Part shown: positions 1-11,699 of the stretch, piece after piece
Numbering within the stretch: position 1 is the first letter of the stretch
Layout: each line of letters begins with the position of its first letter
Assembly (NCBI RefSeq): GCF_018446385.1
Contig: NC_056000.1
Location: 31,760,011-31,824,010, forward strand
From: Zingiber officinale
Taxonomy: Eukaryota; Streptophyta; Magnoliopsida; Zingiberales; Zingiberaceae
Direction: 5' to 3'
Length of the DNA: 64,000 nt
Translations under genes and position numbers: made by a program
The notes under the pieces: generated by a model
What the model was told of the DNA's origin: nothing
What the model saw: only the letters and a program-made list of their open reading frames with translations
Databases searched by the model: none

Positions 1-688
1 TCAATGAAACAAAACTAGAATCACACACCTTTATGTGTTAAATGTAGCATAGTAAAAAAGTTTTCATGGGATATTGTGATCAACCAACATGTCTGCGATG
101 ATTTTCCAACAAATGTCATTTTGTAATGCAGCATCTATTCTGAAGATGCAAATGCATGGCATATCTAGGAAAATAGATTAATTACTTTCTCATATCTTTC
201 TCTGTATCTACTCCAATCCTTCTTTCCAACACTTGGCTCTTCCTTTGCTTTCACAATTTTTTTTCTATTTCTGTCAATATTTCCACAGTAAGACATTTTT
301 CACTTCAGATGCATGAGCCTTAGATCATCCTAATAGAATGTAATTCTCCTGCAGATTTAATTGCTGAGGTGGCTTCAATATCTCAGATACACACGCAAGG
401 GAGAGGGAAAAAAAAGTAGCAATGGATTTTGATTTCCCCAAGAAACTCTTATCATCAGAAAGAGTAGGACAAAGACGATAACACACAAACAAACTGCCTT
501 CATTCATATGATAACAAATCTCATAGCTGTGGCTGATTGAATGCCTCATTTATCTAGCAAATTCATAGTACAAATGAAATACAGATTCACACTCAAAAAA
601 TCATCCATCCTTTTAAAAAAAAAAATTTAAAAAAACATTTAAAAATAATGCATTTTAACGTATCAAAGAAACTAAATGGATAGGATAC
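1..688. other. No gene recognised; probable PP2C intron or 3' flank
   Basis: This AT-rich stretch lies downstream, on the minus strand, of the last visible PP2C exon. I looked here for the next expected exon, which encodes the conserved stretch around AGDSRC, and did not find it. If the gene continues, the rest lies left of the window. Short open frames here have no recognisable domain. Confidence 0.5.
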
Positions 689-1077
689 CTCCTCAAAGGT
701 CCATTCATCTACGTGTTCATCTGAATGACCTCCCCTTGGGGACCATATCAAGCCCTCAATGTAGCCAGTGAATCTGTCCATCTTGTCTCCCAGAACAGCT
801 AACTCTCGCCACCCTCTCTGGCCTCGCATCATCTCGTCCATTCTGCATTAAATTAGTTATCATATATATTGATGTACCAGTTCTCATTTATGGCACTACC
901 CAATATAATCAATATGAATTTCTAAGCTCAAGATAATTCTGGAAATAGCGAAGATAAATATAGAATGATACCTAAAATATGCTCTTCGAAGTGCAGCAGT
1001 TAAATCTCCAAGAAGATGATCAAACTTGAGAACTTGTGTATGTAGATATTTTGCACAGAATTTGGCAACCACTTTTC
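689..1077 (-). CDS. Protein phosphatase 2C (PP2C), two internal exons, partial
   Basis: Two minus-strand exons, 1077..972 and 842..689, splice in frame (an AG|A codon across the intron) with clean AG acceptors and GT donors. The first encodes [13 protein letters not shown]..., the segment that follows the metal-binding DGHG motif in plant PP2Cs. The second begins [16 protein letters not shown] and includes GLIWSPRGG, typical of the plant PP2C20/60-like Ser/Thr phosphatases. These are Mg/Mn-dependent enzymes acting in the cytosol or nucleus. The N-terminal exon, expected to start near MGVYLS and to carry the first metal-binding Asp, was not found upstream. The region just beyond 1077 is instead occupied by an epimerase fragment on the other strand. 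The C-terminal exons would lie left of position 1. It may be part of a real gene cut by the window edge, or a decayed fragment. Family assignment is firm; intactness is not. Confidence 0.72.
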
Positions 1078-1183
1078 CTGAAAAGATATAACCTTGCTAC
1101 TGGTTAAACTGTGATACAAATACATCTGACAGATATACTAAGGTAATAAGTGTTATAGAAGAGTGGTTTACTATATCAAATGA

Positions 1184-1870
1184 AAAGGCGATCCGCAGCC
1201 TGCCGTTGTCTGGGCTTCCTCCTCCTCCGTCTACGGCCTCAACGACAAGGTTCCCTTCTCCGAGTCTCACCGAACCGATCGACCGGCCTCCCTCTACGCC
1301 GCCACGAAGAAGGCTGGCGAGGAGATCACCCACGTTTACAACCACATCTACGGCCTCTCCGTTACCGGTCTCCGCTTCTTCACCGTATACGGACCTTGGG
1401 GGCGGCCGGACATGGCCTACTACTCTTTCACCCGCAACATCCTCCAGGGCAAACCCATCACTGTCTACCGACGCCGCGATGGCGCCGACCTCGCGCGCGA
1501 CTTCACCTACATCGACGACATCGTCCGAGGGTGCGTGGCGGCCCTGGACACGGCCGAGGCGAGCACGGGGAGCGGCGGAAAGAAGCGGCGGCCAGCGCAG
1601 TACCGGATCTACAACCTAGGCAACACGTCTCCGGTGACGGTGCCGGCGTTGGTAAGGATCCTAGAGCGGCATCTGAAGACGAAGGCGAAGAAGCACGTGG
1701 TGGAGATGCCAGGGAACGGCGATGTGCCGTTCACCCACGCCAACATCAGCTCGGCTCGAGCCGAGCTCGGCTACAAGCCGACCACCAACCTGGACACCGG
1801 TCTCAAAAAGTTCGTCAAATGGTACCTTTCTTACTACGGTTACCGCCGCGACGACCACAAGAGCTTGTAG
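1184..1870 (+). pseudogene. UDP-glucuronate 4-epimerase (GAE family), 5'-truncated copy
   Basis: An open frame of about 228 codons reads from just after an in-frame TGA (1181-1183) to TAG at 1868-1870. It matches the C-terminal half of plant GAEs, Golgi type II membrane enzymes that interconvert UDP-GlcA and UDP-GalA for pectin synthesis. Visible motifs are VVWASSSSVYGLN (catalytic Ser region), SLYAATKKAGEE (the YxxxK pair), RFFTVYGPWGRPDMA, FTYIDDIVRG and YNLGN. The N-terminal half is absent: no cytosolic tail, membrane anchor or GxxGxxG Rossmann motif. GAE genes are usually single-exon and about 430 codons, so roughly 200 codons are missing, and homology stops abruptly near 1187 with no in-frame ATG before the conserved region. 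Codon use is GC-rich and the remaining frame is undamaged, suggesting a fairly recent duplication or capture. A spliced host transcript using this as a 3' exon is possible but unsupported. Confidence 0.8.
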
Positions 1871-4194
1871 GGTTAAAATTATTATTATTATTTAGCATTA
1901 TTTCCGCTAATTTGTAGGTTTTTATCGACTAATTTGTCACATACAATTTCATGATGGCTCTTGTTTTTATTTATGATCGTTAGAGGACAAAGTGGCTGGG
2001 TGCCACCGCGAGATACGGTCCACCGACTCGCAGGTGGCCAAGTAAGAAACAGCATTTGATAGGCTGGTCTTTAGCAGTCGGGCGTCTCCCATTCCGACTA
2101 ATGGCAGGAGGGGACCACGTGGGACCCAGCCTCTCGAAAGTGTATTTTTTTTTGCTGTTATATTTTTAATATTATAGCAAAAGGTGGGCCGGCGAAGGGA
2201 TAAGGACTTGAGGAATCGATGATGCTTCGAGAAGCGCGGAGAGCCACACGGTAAGGCAACGGTCACTTTGGATCAACAACACTTTTTCGCCATCACGAGT
2301 CATTTATTGTTTTTTTTTAATAATGATATTTGGTCAAAATCAACGACTTCTAATTCTAGGATTAATAAATTTCATAATTTCTCTCTATTTAAATAATCTG
2401 GGGCATATATCATTTGTTATAATGTAGTCTAGTTTATTTTGTTGTCATGTAGTATGGTTGGTATTGATATTTGGATGAGAGAATTATTTGCTATAATTCT
2501 CATACTTGAAGGTCGCTTTGTGGCGTCCACTACAACTTTTTAATAATGGTAACACGAAAGAAAAGATGATCCAAGTAAAAATTTCCAAACAACACCTCAT
2601 GAAAATATTCTGGAAGGAAGAAGCATTTCAAGGAAATGCTTGAAGGGACAAATGCAAGTAATGATCTTATGGAATAGAAGATTAAAAAGAATATTGGAAA
2701 GGACATATGAATCGACAAAAGAGACAAGGGAACATAGTGCGTACAGTCCCAAATGATAAAAGACACATTGATCTCGTGAAATCTTAAAATTGTGAAAGAC
2801 AAAATAAGAATTCAAAAAGTTGAGAATGAAGAGACGTCGGTTAAGACTACTTAAAATTGATCAAATATATGACACGTTTGTTATTTTTTGTGGGTTTTAT
2901 AGATAAAAAAACGAAAAAAAAACTAAAAATTTGTTTTAAACCCTAAATATAATTGAATTCTTTCATAAACCAGTGCAAAAATCACATTGGTCCGACTTAA
3001 CTCTTAATATTTGAGTAGGGATACTAATTTTTCTCACTGATTCTGGTCTTGTGAGGAAAACCGGAAACAGGGATGGATTTAGGGTTCGGAGAGTTTTTCT
3101 GGATTTAGATTTGGATTTTTCAAATCCCAAAAAGTTAACTTTTTATTATATAAAATATAATAAAAGGAATTTATAAAAGAATTTGAAAGTTAAAATAAAT
3201 AGCCAAATCAATGGCATTTGAAACGAGGATGGAGCAGAATGAAAATTTAATCCCTGCAGAATCAGAGATAGGAATTTTCCAATTAAACAAAATTGGGGAT
3301 GAAGGCGGAGATAAAGATGGGGCCATAATTCAGGGGCGGCAATGAAAAATTTATCTCCATCCCATCACATTGTCATCCTTATACCTGGTTAATTATTTGA
3401 AAAGTAAATAAATGGTTAATAAACACAAGAACACTTTTATACAAAAACACAAGAACACTTATATATACAAAAAAAAATGAACTTCACTAATAAATGGTTA
3501 ATTATTTGAAAAGTAAATAAATGTTCATATGCATTTTCAGTGAAATTCTGATGTTTTCCTCAACATGAAGAAAAAAATAAACAGAGAGCCTCATTTTAAT
3601 TTTTTTTCACCTGAGATCTTATGTAAAGCATGAACAGGAGATGAGTAACAAAAATTGTAGAAACTGTGTTGCAAGATCCAGGAAACATGGGCGACAAGAT
3701 GTGGAACTGTTCCTCCAACTTTTATCACTCATTTCAATGTTTGATCAATGCATGTTTGCCGGACGGATGGAGGTAGATAGATATAATCTCATTATGGCAT
3801 TGGAATGACCTTTTTAATCCTGCAAGAACAAGAGTATAACCAAAGATGAGTCCAAGCACATAGAGATATCAGTGCAGTGCAGTTCAGTTCAGTTGTGTTG
3901 TGACGACACATGAATTAACCAAAGAAGATCAAGTGTGTGGAACTAGCTAGATATGGTGGGGTCCCTCAAATATGAACAGAACTTGCCTTTGCCGGAAACA
4001 GCCAGCCATTTGTAACCAGGAACAGGAAGACTGAAAGCAGAGGTGCAATGTTTATTCATGCAAACATATATATAGGCGACTACAAGATCTCATGTGATCC
4101 GTACGGTCTACCAGGAAGGGGACACTGCTAAATTAACACATACGATGAACACACACACATTCAGCATGAAATTAACTCCGCTAAAGCTGGATAA
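1871..4194. other. Intergenic, no gene recognised
   Basis: AT-rich DNA with many A/T runs. I see no domain-bearing open frame on either strand. The only structure noted is the 28-bp direct repeat listed separately. The part directly after 1870 may be former 3' UTR of the epimerase copy. Confidence 0.5.
3387..3523. repeat. 28-bp exact direct repeat, copies 109 bp apart
   Basis: The 28-bp unit beginning GGTTAATTATTTGAAAAG occurs exactly at 3387-3414 and 3496-3523. Between the copies is a shorter tandem of ACACAAGAACACT. This looks like a local replication-slippage duplication. No coding role is apparent. Confidence 0.85.
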
Positions 4195-4449
4195 TTATTT
4201 AAGTTTGTTAATCCCCATGAAGTCAATGGTCCTCTTAAGAAGAATCACTTTCAACTCCAGGAATGAGATATACTGCGCAGTCCTCCTCAGCAATTCCTCT
4301 AATCCAATAGCGGTGCTCCTGCAGCACCCTGGGACAAGCTTCTTAAGCCTCCTCAGCTTCCTTAGCACCACCACATGCTGCAGTGGCGTCTTCACCAGTC
4401 TTGATCTGCTGATTGCCTTCCTCTTCGACGTTGCCGCTGACCTAGCCAT
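4195..4449 (-). CDS. Small atypical bHLH regulator (UPB1/IBH1/PAR-like)
   Basis: This 84-aa single-exon frame starts MARSAATSKRKAISRSR. It has an HLH region at about residues 24-72: first helix LRKLRRLKKLVPG, short loop, second helix EELLRRTAQYISFLELKV. The LKKLVPG...L..TA.YI.FL pattern is characteristic of plant atypical HLH proteins. These lack the Glu/Arg DNA-contacting residues of the basic region and act by sequestering DNA-binding bHLH partners in the nucleus, affecting growth or redox responses. I chose the start at 4449 because the basic N-terminus begins there. An in-frame ATG two codons upstream and a longer extension to 4518 are possible, but the extension is low-complexity. TATA-like sequence lies on the minus strand at about 4500-4550. 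The subfamily (UPBEAT1, IBH1 or PAR) cannot be settled by eye. Confidence 0.65.
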   Translation of the reverse strand: MARSAATSKRKAISRSRLVKTPLQHVVVLRKLRRLKKLVPGCCRSTAIGLEELLRRTAQYISFLELKVILLKRTIDFMGINKLK

Positions 4450-7400
4450 GAACATCAGCAATAGATAGAAGTTTGAAGAAGTAGAATTTAAGTTGGAAGA
4501 GGGAGTATAAATAGCCACACTCGAAGCTGGTTATGAATAAAACTATATAATATATTATTGACCTCCTCATTCCTCGAGGCATATCAAATCGAGAAACAGT
4601 GTCTGCTTCTTGATGTGGTTGTACCAAGAAATTAACTGGCACAGCAATTGAGATGCAGCAGAGTTTGGTTGGTCTTCTGTAGGCACCACTCCTCAAACTT
4701 GCAACCAGTTTGAGTTGGTGTATTTTGTACTTCATATGACGATAATTAATTGAGGAGTTTGCAGGCAGGACCAGTTTACATAGTTGGATTTGGATCAGGA
4801 TCGAGAGGGTGAGAATTAACTGCAGGAAGACAAAGTGCATGTGAACATCTCAGTCACTCGTGGGTCGCATTAAGTTATGCATGCATGCATGTCGCACATG
4901 TCTAGCTCAGTCAGCTATTTCATCTCAGTCTAATCTATCATCCATCAATTTCCTGAACGCTACTACAAATTTCAGCAACACCTCTACGACTTGGTAATAA
5001 TTTCCTATGCATGTATGTCTTTCTTTATCTTCGGTTTTTGACATGAATTAGATTTTTATGAACTATAAGAAAACTAAATGGGAGTGCTTATTCAATAAAA
5101 AAAAAACTCAAAAGGGATGATTTTATAATTTGATCTCTGAGATGTCTATATCGATAGACGATAGTAGCCAACAGAGGAGTTAGGACAAGAGGCAGCCAGT
5201 TGGTGACATGATGCATCTTACCTGATCACAAGTTGTTGTCAAATCCATTGAATGTCGATGATGAGGCAATAGAGAAAGAGGCAGTGTTGGATTCAACGCA
5301 TGTCACTGCTGTTATCTCCATCGTCACTGTTACTGCAGCTACCATCTCACGGATTGCATGCCTACTTGATATTCTAACGCAGTAGAACAAAATGAAAATT
5401 ATCAAAGAACAAATCTAAAATCTTGACCACTGACGTTGAAAGAAACACTTTTTACATCTCCTTGAACATAAATTTTACTAAGGCACCGTTAGAGACATTT
5501 CAACTTTTTACAAACATACAACAGTTTACATGCATCATGTATATTTTGAAATTTTCATGCACTATCATATTCTAAGTCATCTATTGCAATTTTAACAAAG
5601 CATTTATCATAGAAGCAATGATTGTGATGAATTTGAAATAACCAATATTAAAACAAGTCTGACAGAAGTTGTGCCCCAACTAGCTGTGATATGAATTGGA
5701 GGAGGGTTCAATACAACTAATAGATTATGGCTGACATTAGCTAGAGACCCGAGTTTTAAGCTTCATCTCAACTCGAATTAAAGGACAAAAAATTGAACTA
5801 TTTCCCTATAGATAATCATCTATACATAAATAACTAGCTTGATTTGATGAAACTCACATTGTATATGTGTAAAGTTGAGATTGGCACTGTAGACGAGTGA
5901 TTCTATATAACAATAAGTTCACGCTCATGTTCAATATAATCTGATCATAGGAAAAACTAAAACACCCTTTATATAAAATTTATATTTTTCAAAAAAAAAT
6001 AATCTGTAATCATATGAAACTTGTCGCGGATTACACAAAAAAACCTCTACCTCTCAAGCAAAGATAGGAATGAACTTGAACGTATTCGTCTGGTGTCGTG
6101 CATGGTTGCATCCATTAAACCTGACAATATGAAAGACATTATGATTTCTGAAAAACCTCTAAAGATAAAGATATATCAATCAATTTTTCAATTGAAACTA
6201 AAAAAAAAGTTACATAAATATTATTTGGGACGAAATACACATCTAAAAGTACGAGAAAAAAGAGAGTTTAGAAATTACACTCAAGTCTTTGGACCTATTC
6301 CACTAAGCTATCTTCGATGAGTTTTTTTTTCTGAGCATTATAATATCTCAGATAATTTTATTTCTAATAAAATAATTACTTTGGTTCTTTCCCTCTCGCT
6401 TCTAGGCCCGAATGTTTTCAACTCATATTGTTGGGCCTTTTCATCTGATTCAGATGTAGAATAATCAAATCTCTCCTGCCAAATAATTAATCATTTTCTA
6501 CATTAACCAATCTTTATTATTATGCATTTGAACCTTTAGTGTATTCAATGTTTTCTTAGGTGGTTGGTGGAAAATTTTTGTAGAACCAGATCAGTTATTC
6601 TCATGAAACTTCTGTAGAACCGGATTGGTCATTCTCAAAATTAGTCGGCGTAAGTTAAATACATAATACCAATTAAAAAAGAAAATGACTTCAGGTTAAA
6701 AATTATGAGTATTAAAATAAGACTTTCACCCTACTGTTGGCGGAGAGATCATATGCCATGGATTAAACCATTCTAATTGACCAAAATCATTGAAAGAACT
6801 TTATCTATATGAACTCCAGATGAATAAAAAAAATCAATTTGTTACATCATAAGTTCATGTCATGATATTGCATCTCTTCTTAGTCAATAAAGACAGCTCA
6901 TATGTCTACTCTTGCCCCTGAAAGTGGATAAGAATTGTTGTACTTTCGATCTACATTTCCTTTTCGTCGTGTCGAACACCTTTAAGTTGCATTTTTTTTC
7001 TTTCATGTTATTCATTTTGATACAGGAAGTTATTCCTTCACCTACAGAATTTCCCGGTGACCCGCAGGTGAAGCCATCAAGGGTCTCACGCCAAGAAAAC
7101 ATCCATGGTACGCCAGCGAATAAAACCCTCCTTAGCAATTTACAGATGGGGGACTATTTGTGCCATTTACACATTGGCATGCTTTTCTCATTCTCTTTTT
7201 TAAGTGTCTATGTTTGTCTTGTTCATTGTCTTTTCCTCATTGCTTTGTTATTGTTCTCGGTCATTTGTATTGTATGCAGACAAGAATGGTGCAATACACC
7301 AAGTGATCCAATTAAATCATATATTTCCATATGAACACACAATTTTTTTTAAAAAAAAAAAGGGTCAAAACGGAACTCCAATCTATCCTCCCAGCAGCTA

Positions 7401-8340
7401 CTAATCTATAAAAATTGCCTATTCTAAATGAGTAAATCCATCCATCCGCCTCGATGCTGGTGGTTCTGCCATTGGGACCTGATAAGCCGAAAGTATAGCC
7501 TGGCCCAGACGTACCTAGTGGGCAATACATATATACACATATGAAGTGTTGTAGTATGACGATCTTGTTTTTTCCTCCTTTTGTTAACGAAGGATTGCCT
7601 GACGATACTGGGACACTGCTACGCTGGCCAATATCTACACTATATTTAACAAATAAGTGACTTGTGATTGTTTTTAAGGGGTGGTATTTAGCTAGCACTG
7701 CTTTAGGTTGACTTGAAATATTAAGCATATCCCACTTTTCTCCGTGAGCATGATAAGGCCAACGGACTACTGCATTAATGCCAGTTTCACGAGCCCGGGA
7801 ACATCGATTCAAAAAGGTCAAAACCCTACACAACTCCGTAAAACCGTAATATTTGAGCCATCAAAGTATAGGCAGCCTTTCCATTTCGTTTTCCAACGCT
7901 TATCAAGTATAGTCATTTCGAAAGCATAAGTACGCAGGGACAGTAACGGGCTGGCAAAATCTTGGCAGGATTCTCTCAACATCTATTCAATAGCTCCTAT
8001 CCCTAGCTAGCCAATTTAGCTACCTACAGTATGGTTTCCGAGATTATATATCCCAAAGGCGCAAACACTGGAATGCAAGAAATCTTCAGTCGTCAGGTGA
8101 TCTTTGGATACTTCCTTGGGATTTGCTAGTTTTGGCTCCCCTTATGAACAAAAGATTTGTTATGTAATCTGCTTTCAGACATCACAGAGCTGTTGTTTGG
8201 CGTAGGCAGCTCAACAGCTGCTGCATCCTGCAGCTTTCAACGAGTGTAATGTCAACTTCAAGTCCAGAGGCTTTTAATTAGTTACCACCTAGTCCTGTCA
8301 GCTTTTATTATGTATTTGCTCGAGGTCAAAGAGTTCATGG
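4450..8340. other. Intergenic, no supported gene
   Basis: This stretch upstream of the bHLH gene includes an alternating ATGCATGCATGC run near 4876-4892 (RY-type motif, a known seed/B3-factor binding element, here only a sequence match). Near 6900-7320, short open segments between AG and GT dinucleotides look exon-like, but I cannot assign them to any family. The rest is AT-rich. Confidence 0.4.
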
Positions 8341-8342
8341 GC

Positions 8343-8350
8343 TATATAAA
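8343..8350 (+). promoter_or_regulatory. Possible TATA box with downstream short ORF
   Basis: TATATAAA in a GC-flanked context is followed about 30 bp later by a C-rich CACAACACTCC stretch resembling plant transcription starts. A short frame, 8432-8536 (34 aa, starting MRPHTGVM), follows. No recognisable protein is encoded, so this may be the promoter of a decayed gene, a non-coding RNA, or chance. Confidence 0.25.
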
Positions 8351-8536
8351 ACCCTTCTTCACACAACACTCCTAATCTTCCACAGCCTCCTATCCATTCA
8401 TCTACCAAGGGCATGGTCTGATCTTATTAGCATGCGTCCTCATACCGGAGTGATGAGCTATTCTGCTACTTCTGTGTGGAAGATGTCACTGCTTGTTACA
8501 ACTACTAAAATTTGTCACTGGTGTTATCCTCTCTGA

Positions 8537-9851
8537 GCTTTTCTTTTCTTTTCTTTTTTCTTTTGATTTTTTTATAATTTTCTTGACCTTGCAAGACCTT
8601 AAATTCATTTTAATGTTTTTTATATTATTATATTTTTATATAATTTTAATTTTTCTAATCTAATTTATTATAATTTTCTTTTTATTTTAATATCCTCTCT
8701 TTTTATTTTCTCCTCCCATCTATCCCTCTTGAGCTTGATTGTAATATTATAGCTTGATTGTAATATTATTGTAATTTGAGTTATAAATATAAATGATCAT
8801 ATATTTGAATTTTCCACTCATAAATTCTGTTCAAAGGGTTGCATTGTTGATTCTTGTCCTCTCATAGTTGGCTCTAAAGAATATAAGCATCTTTTGTATT
8901 AAATTTTGTAACATCATGCAGTTTGATCGTGGTAACATAAATCATTTGAAAGAGGATGTTTGTTAGGACTTGGCACGCCGTTGTAAGGTTGTAGAAATGT
9001 AAAGTATTTCAACTAGTCTTCGAAAGGAGAAGAATCAAGACATATGTATGACATAAGTAGCAAAGGTTGGAGTGGGCAAGACAACTCACCTGCATATAAG
9101 ATGCATGGGCTGATGGTGGCTACAAACTTCTGAAATGTATTTGTTGTTTGAGGAGTAGAAGTGAATCAATTGTGTTGTTGCAAGTTTCCAAAGATGTCTT
9201 TATCTCCATCAATAAACATGGGAATGCCTTCCTGAAATATCCATAAGGAATCACTGAGCGTATACTGAAACTAATGACTCTGGACGGAACCTTCTTAACA
9301 AAGCTTCAATAGCATCCAAAGCACAACCAAGTGGCCTTGATCTTACAATAGCATAATTCAAAGCAACTAACCATTATACCCATTAATCTCGTATTATCTT
9401 GTGAAGCTCATACAACTGTTCATCATTTGAATTAGCTTCATGATGCTGATGATAATTTGTGAGAATCTAAATTCAGCATCATGAAGTATTTGCCTCAACT
9501 ATCTAGATTGGCAAGTTGAAATTAGATAATATTGCTAATGACATCTAAATTAATTAGATTGTTTTTATTCTTTTTTACAAATATCCTGAAGATGTGTTGT
9601 TTGTTGCACGTATAGCTGTTTCTAGCGATATATAATTTTTGTTCATTTATTTAATTGAAAGGTAGTTTGCATGTTGACTATCTTCTCCACGAGGAAGTCT
9701 TTAGATTTCTAGTAAACTTCAATAGGTAGAAACAGTTTATTTTCTAATAAACATTGATACATTTGTAACTGAACAAAACTAAAATGAAGAAAAATAAGAA
9801 AATTCGTCAAGTTTTGTTTTATTTACTACCTTATGCTTGTGAGCAAATTCG
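8537..9851. other. Intergenic, no gene recognised
   Basis: It begins with a T-rich tract (about 8540-8720). A GVGKTT-like hexapeptide can be read near 9070 on the plus strand, but no NB-ARC context surrounds it. I see no other coding signal. Confidence 0.4.
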
Positions 9852-10260
9852 TCAGTTGTGATGAATGTGTCGACAGCTGTGTTCCTTTGTGATATCTGCC
9901 CTGATCTTGGCAACATTTTCATCAACCAGTGGATTCTGATGCTGGTGATCGCACAAACAACTTAAGGAATGAGATATACAACAAAGGGATGATTGAAATA
10001 ACAAAAAATGGACGTGTAGCATTAATTGAAAAAAAAAATATATTCATCATGAAGCAAGCTCCAAGAATTGTTTATTCTGCAAACTGAATATAAAACCAAG
10101 CACCAAGAATGTGCAGCAAAGTATCAATAACACAGCACTACAATATGAGTTCAATTTCATACAAAAAAGTGAATAACAAGAAGCACAAATACTGGTGAGA
10201 GATTAGTACCCAGGTAGCAACTGCACTTTGAATGCCAGTAATTCTCACTCTTCTCCACAT
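9852..10260 (-). CDS. Candidate spliced small protein, 46 aa, unrecognised
   Basis: Two minus-strand segments, 10260..10210 and 9941..9852, join in frame across a GT (10209-10208) and an AG (9943-9942) to give a 46-residue ORF starting MWRRVRITGIQSAVATW and ending SCRHIHHN. The first segment is preceded by a pyrimidine-AG, so it could be an internal exon of a longer transcript beginning near 11020, where another minus-strand frame starts MEPRDPVPSAFLRLP. The basic, amphipathic N-terminus would suit an organelle-targeted small protein, but I recognise no family and cannot show expression. It may be the tail of a longer protein or a non-coding transcript. Confidence 0.25.
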
Positions 10261-11699
10261 CTCTCTGAAGTAAACCAGTTCCATTAGTTTAAGCATATGA
10301 TCAGCATGCCATGATAAAGCTTGGAAAATTCGACTACCACATTATGGAACTAACATCAGATTTTATTAAAGAAATCTAAGTTATTGAAGTTCTTTATATT
10401 CCGTCTTTAGAATTCAGATGTCATACAAACACAAGGCCAACCTAACTGTTGCTCACTGTAAGTGTAATGAACCTTAGAAATGCCAAAGTCAGTAACTAGT
10501 GAAGAAAGTGAGCATGTAACTCGAGTTTAAAGCAATGCCATAGTTCAGTACTAAACATTGAAACTTGCATATCTTCCCAGTTATTAGCTTTGATGTCAAA
10601 CAAATGATCGAATTGAGTTTTCGTTGATGAAAGTCACCTATATCAAAGGATCTCCGGGCTAGCGGACGCGAGCCTTCAAGTTCAATCTCGCACACTGTCA
10701 ATCCGCCTCGAATTCGCAAGGATCGCACAGATCATCTGAATCATCTTCCAACTGGTGGTAAACGGAAATCGGCTAAATTCTTTCAAAACCGTATGGATTT
10801 GCTGATCTGTCTCAAAACCGGACATTCGTATTCCGATCCGATCTAGAATCAGTTGGCCGCGCCAAACCGTTTGAGTGGAACAGAGGAAACACAAATCTAG
10901 AATCGCGGAGAGACCAAGGCGGAAGGAAAGATGAGATAGCACCGGCGCAAGTGATTGTTCCAGCAGCGACCGAAGAGGAAGACGGAGAAATGCGCTCGGC
11001 ACTGGGTCTCTCGGCTCCATTCCAAGCTGGTGGCTGAAATCAAACGCAAAATAACCCCCATTTTAGTAACTTTAACAATTTGTCGTATTTAAACCTAGCA
11101 CTATTATTCACACCGTTTCTACCGTCGCCTCAATCCATCGCCGGTGGTTCTTCTTCGCCCGCAGCGGAAGAGACGAAGAAGGATGATCTTCTCTCTTGTT
11201 CGCATCGGCCCTCGATCGAATACCCCAGCATTTTCCGGACAAAAGTACCACCTTTGAGGCTCTGAGCTCTCTCCTGCTATTGCTTTCCCGGGGAGCTACG
11301 GTAAGTAGACGTCAACCGGGGCTTGCAGCTGAACTTCACTTGAGCTACCGCCGGCGCACAGATCAGGGATAAAACCTAGCCTGGATCGGGAAGAGAGAAT
11401 GACGAAATGGAGCCCGCGGGCGAGGGAAGCCGAAGATGAATTTGCAACCCTATGAACCCTACGATTTGTGGTCCTTATCAACATATAAATGGATGGAGTT
11501 TGTCAATTACAATTACAAATCAACATTCCACCGTAACTGGAAGGAAAAAGAATGGTTTACAATTCAAGAATATTTTTAAGAACATTGTTATGGTTGTAAC
11601 AAATCAACTATTCCAAATTCCAATGAATTATTCTCTTGTAATTCTTCCTTTCTTCTTTCGTATTTCTAAGCACGAGAAGGCCACGTGCTTCTATCTAAT
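10261..11699. other. Probable promoter/5' region of the minus-strand candidate; GC-rich, unassigned
   Basis: Around 10640-11450 the base composition rises to GC-rich levels unlike the flanks. The region carries open but unrecognised frames on both strands, including a 112-codon minus frame from 11020 to 10682. This is typical of first exons and promoters of plant housekeeping genes, but I could not assemble a convincing protein. From 11485 to 11699 the sequence is AT-rich and is probably the 3' UTR of the transporter. Confidence 0.3.

Noticed and set aside
1180..1917. Long plus-strand frame of 245 codons (MKRRSAACRC...)
   Set aside because: It is an out-of-frame reading of the GC-rich epimerase fragment; the true frame carries the conserved motifs.
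6912..7334. Open frame of 140 codons with exon-like segment (VIPSPTEFPGDPQVKPSR)
   Set aside because: Plausible splice dinucleotides flank it, but I recognise no family. The N-terminal part is low-complexity and Phe-rich, and no further exons could be joined.
8185..8225. Short hairpin around GAGCTGTTG...CAACAGCTG as a microRNA precursor
   Set aside because: The stem is about nine pairs, too short for a plant pre-miRNA, and it matches no mature miRNA I know.
9060..9110. P-loop-like GVGKTT suggesting an NB-ARC resistance gene remnant
   Set aside because: Only six residues match; kinase-2, GLPL and MHD motifs are absent on either side and stops follow closely.
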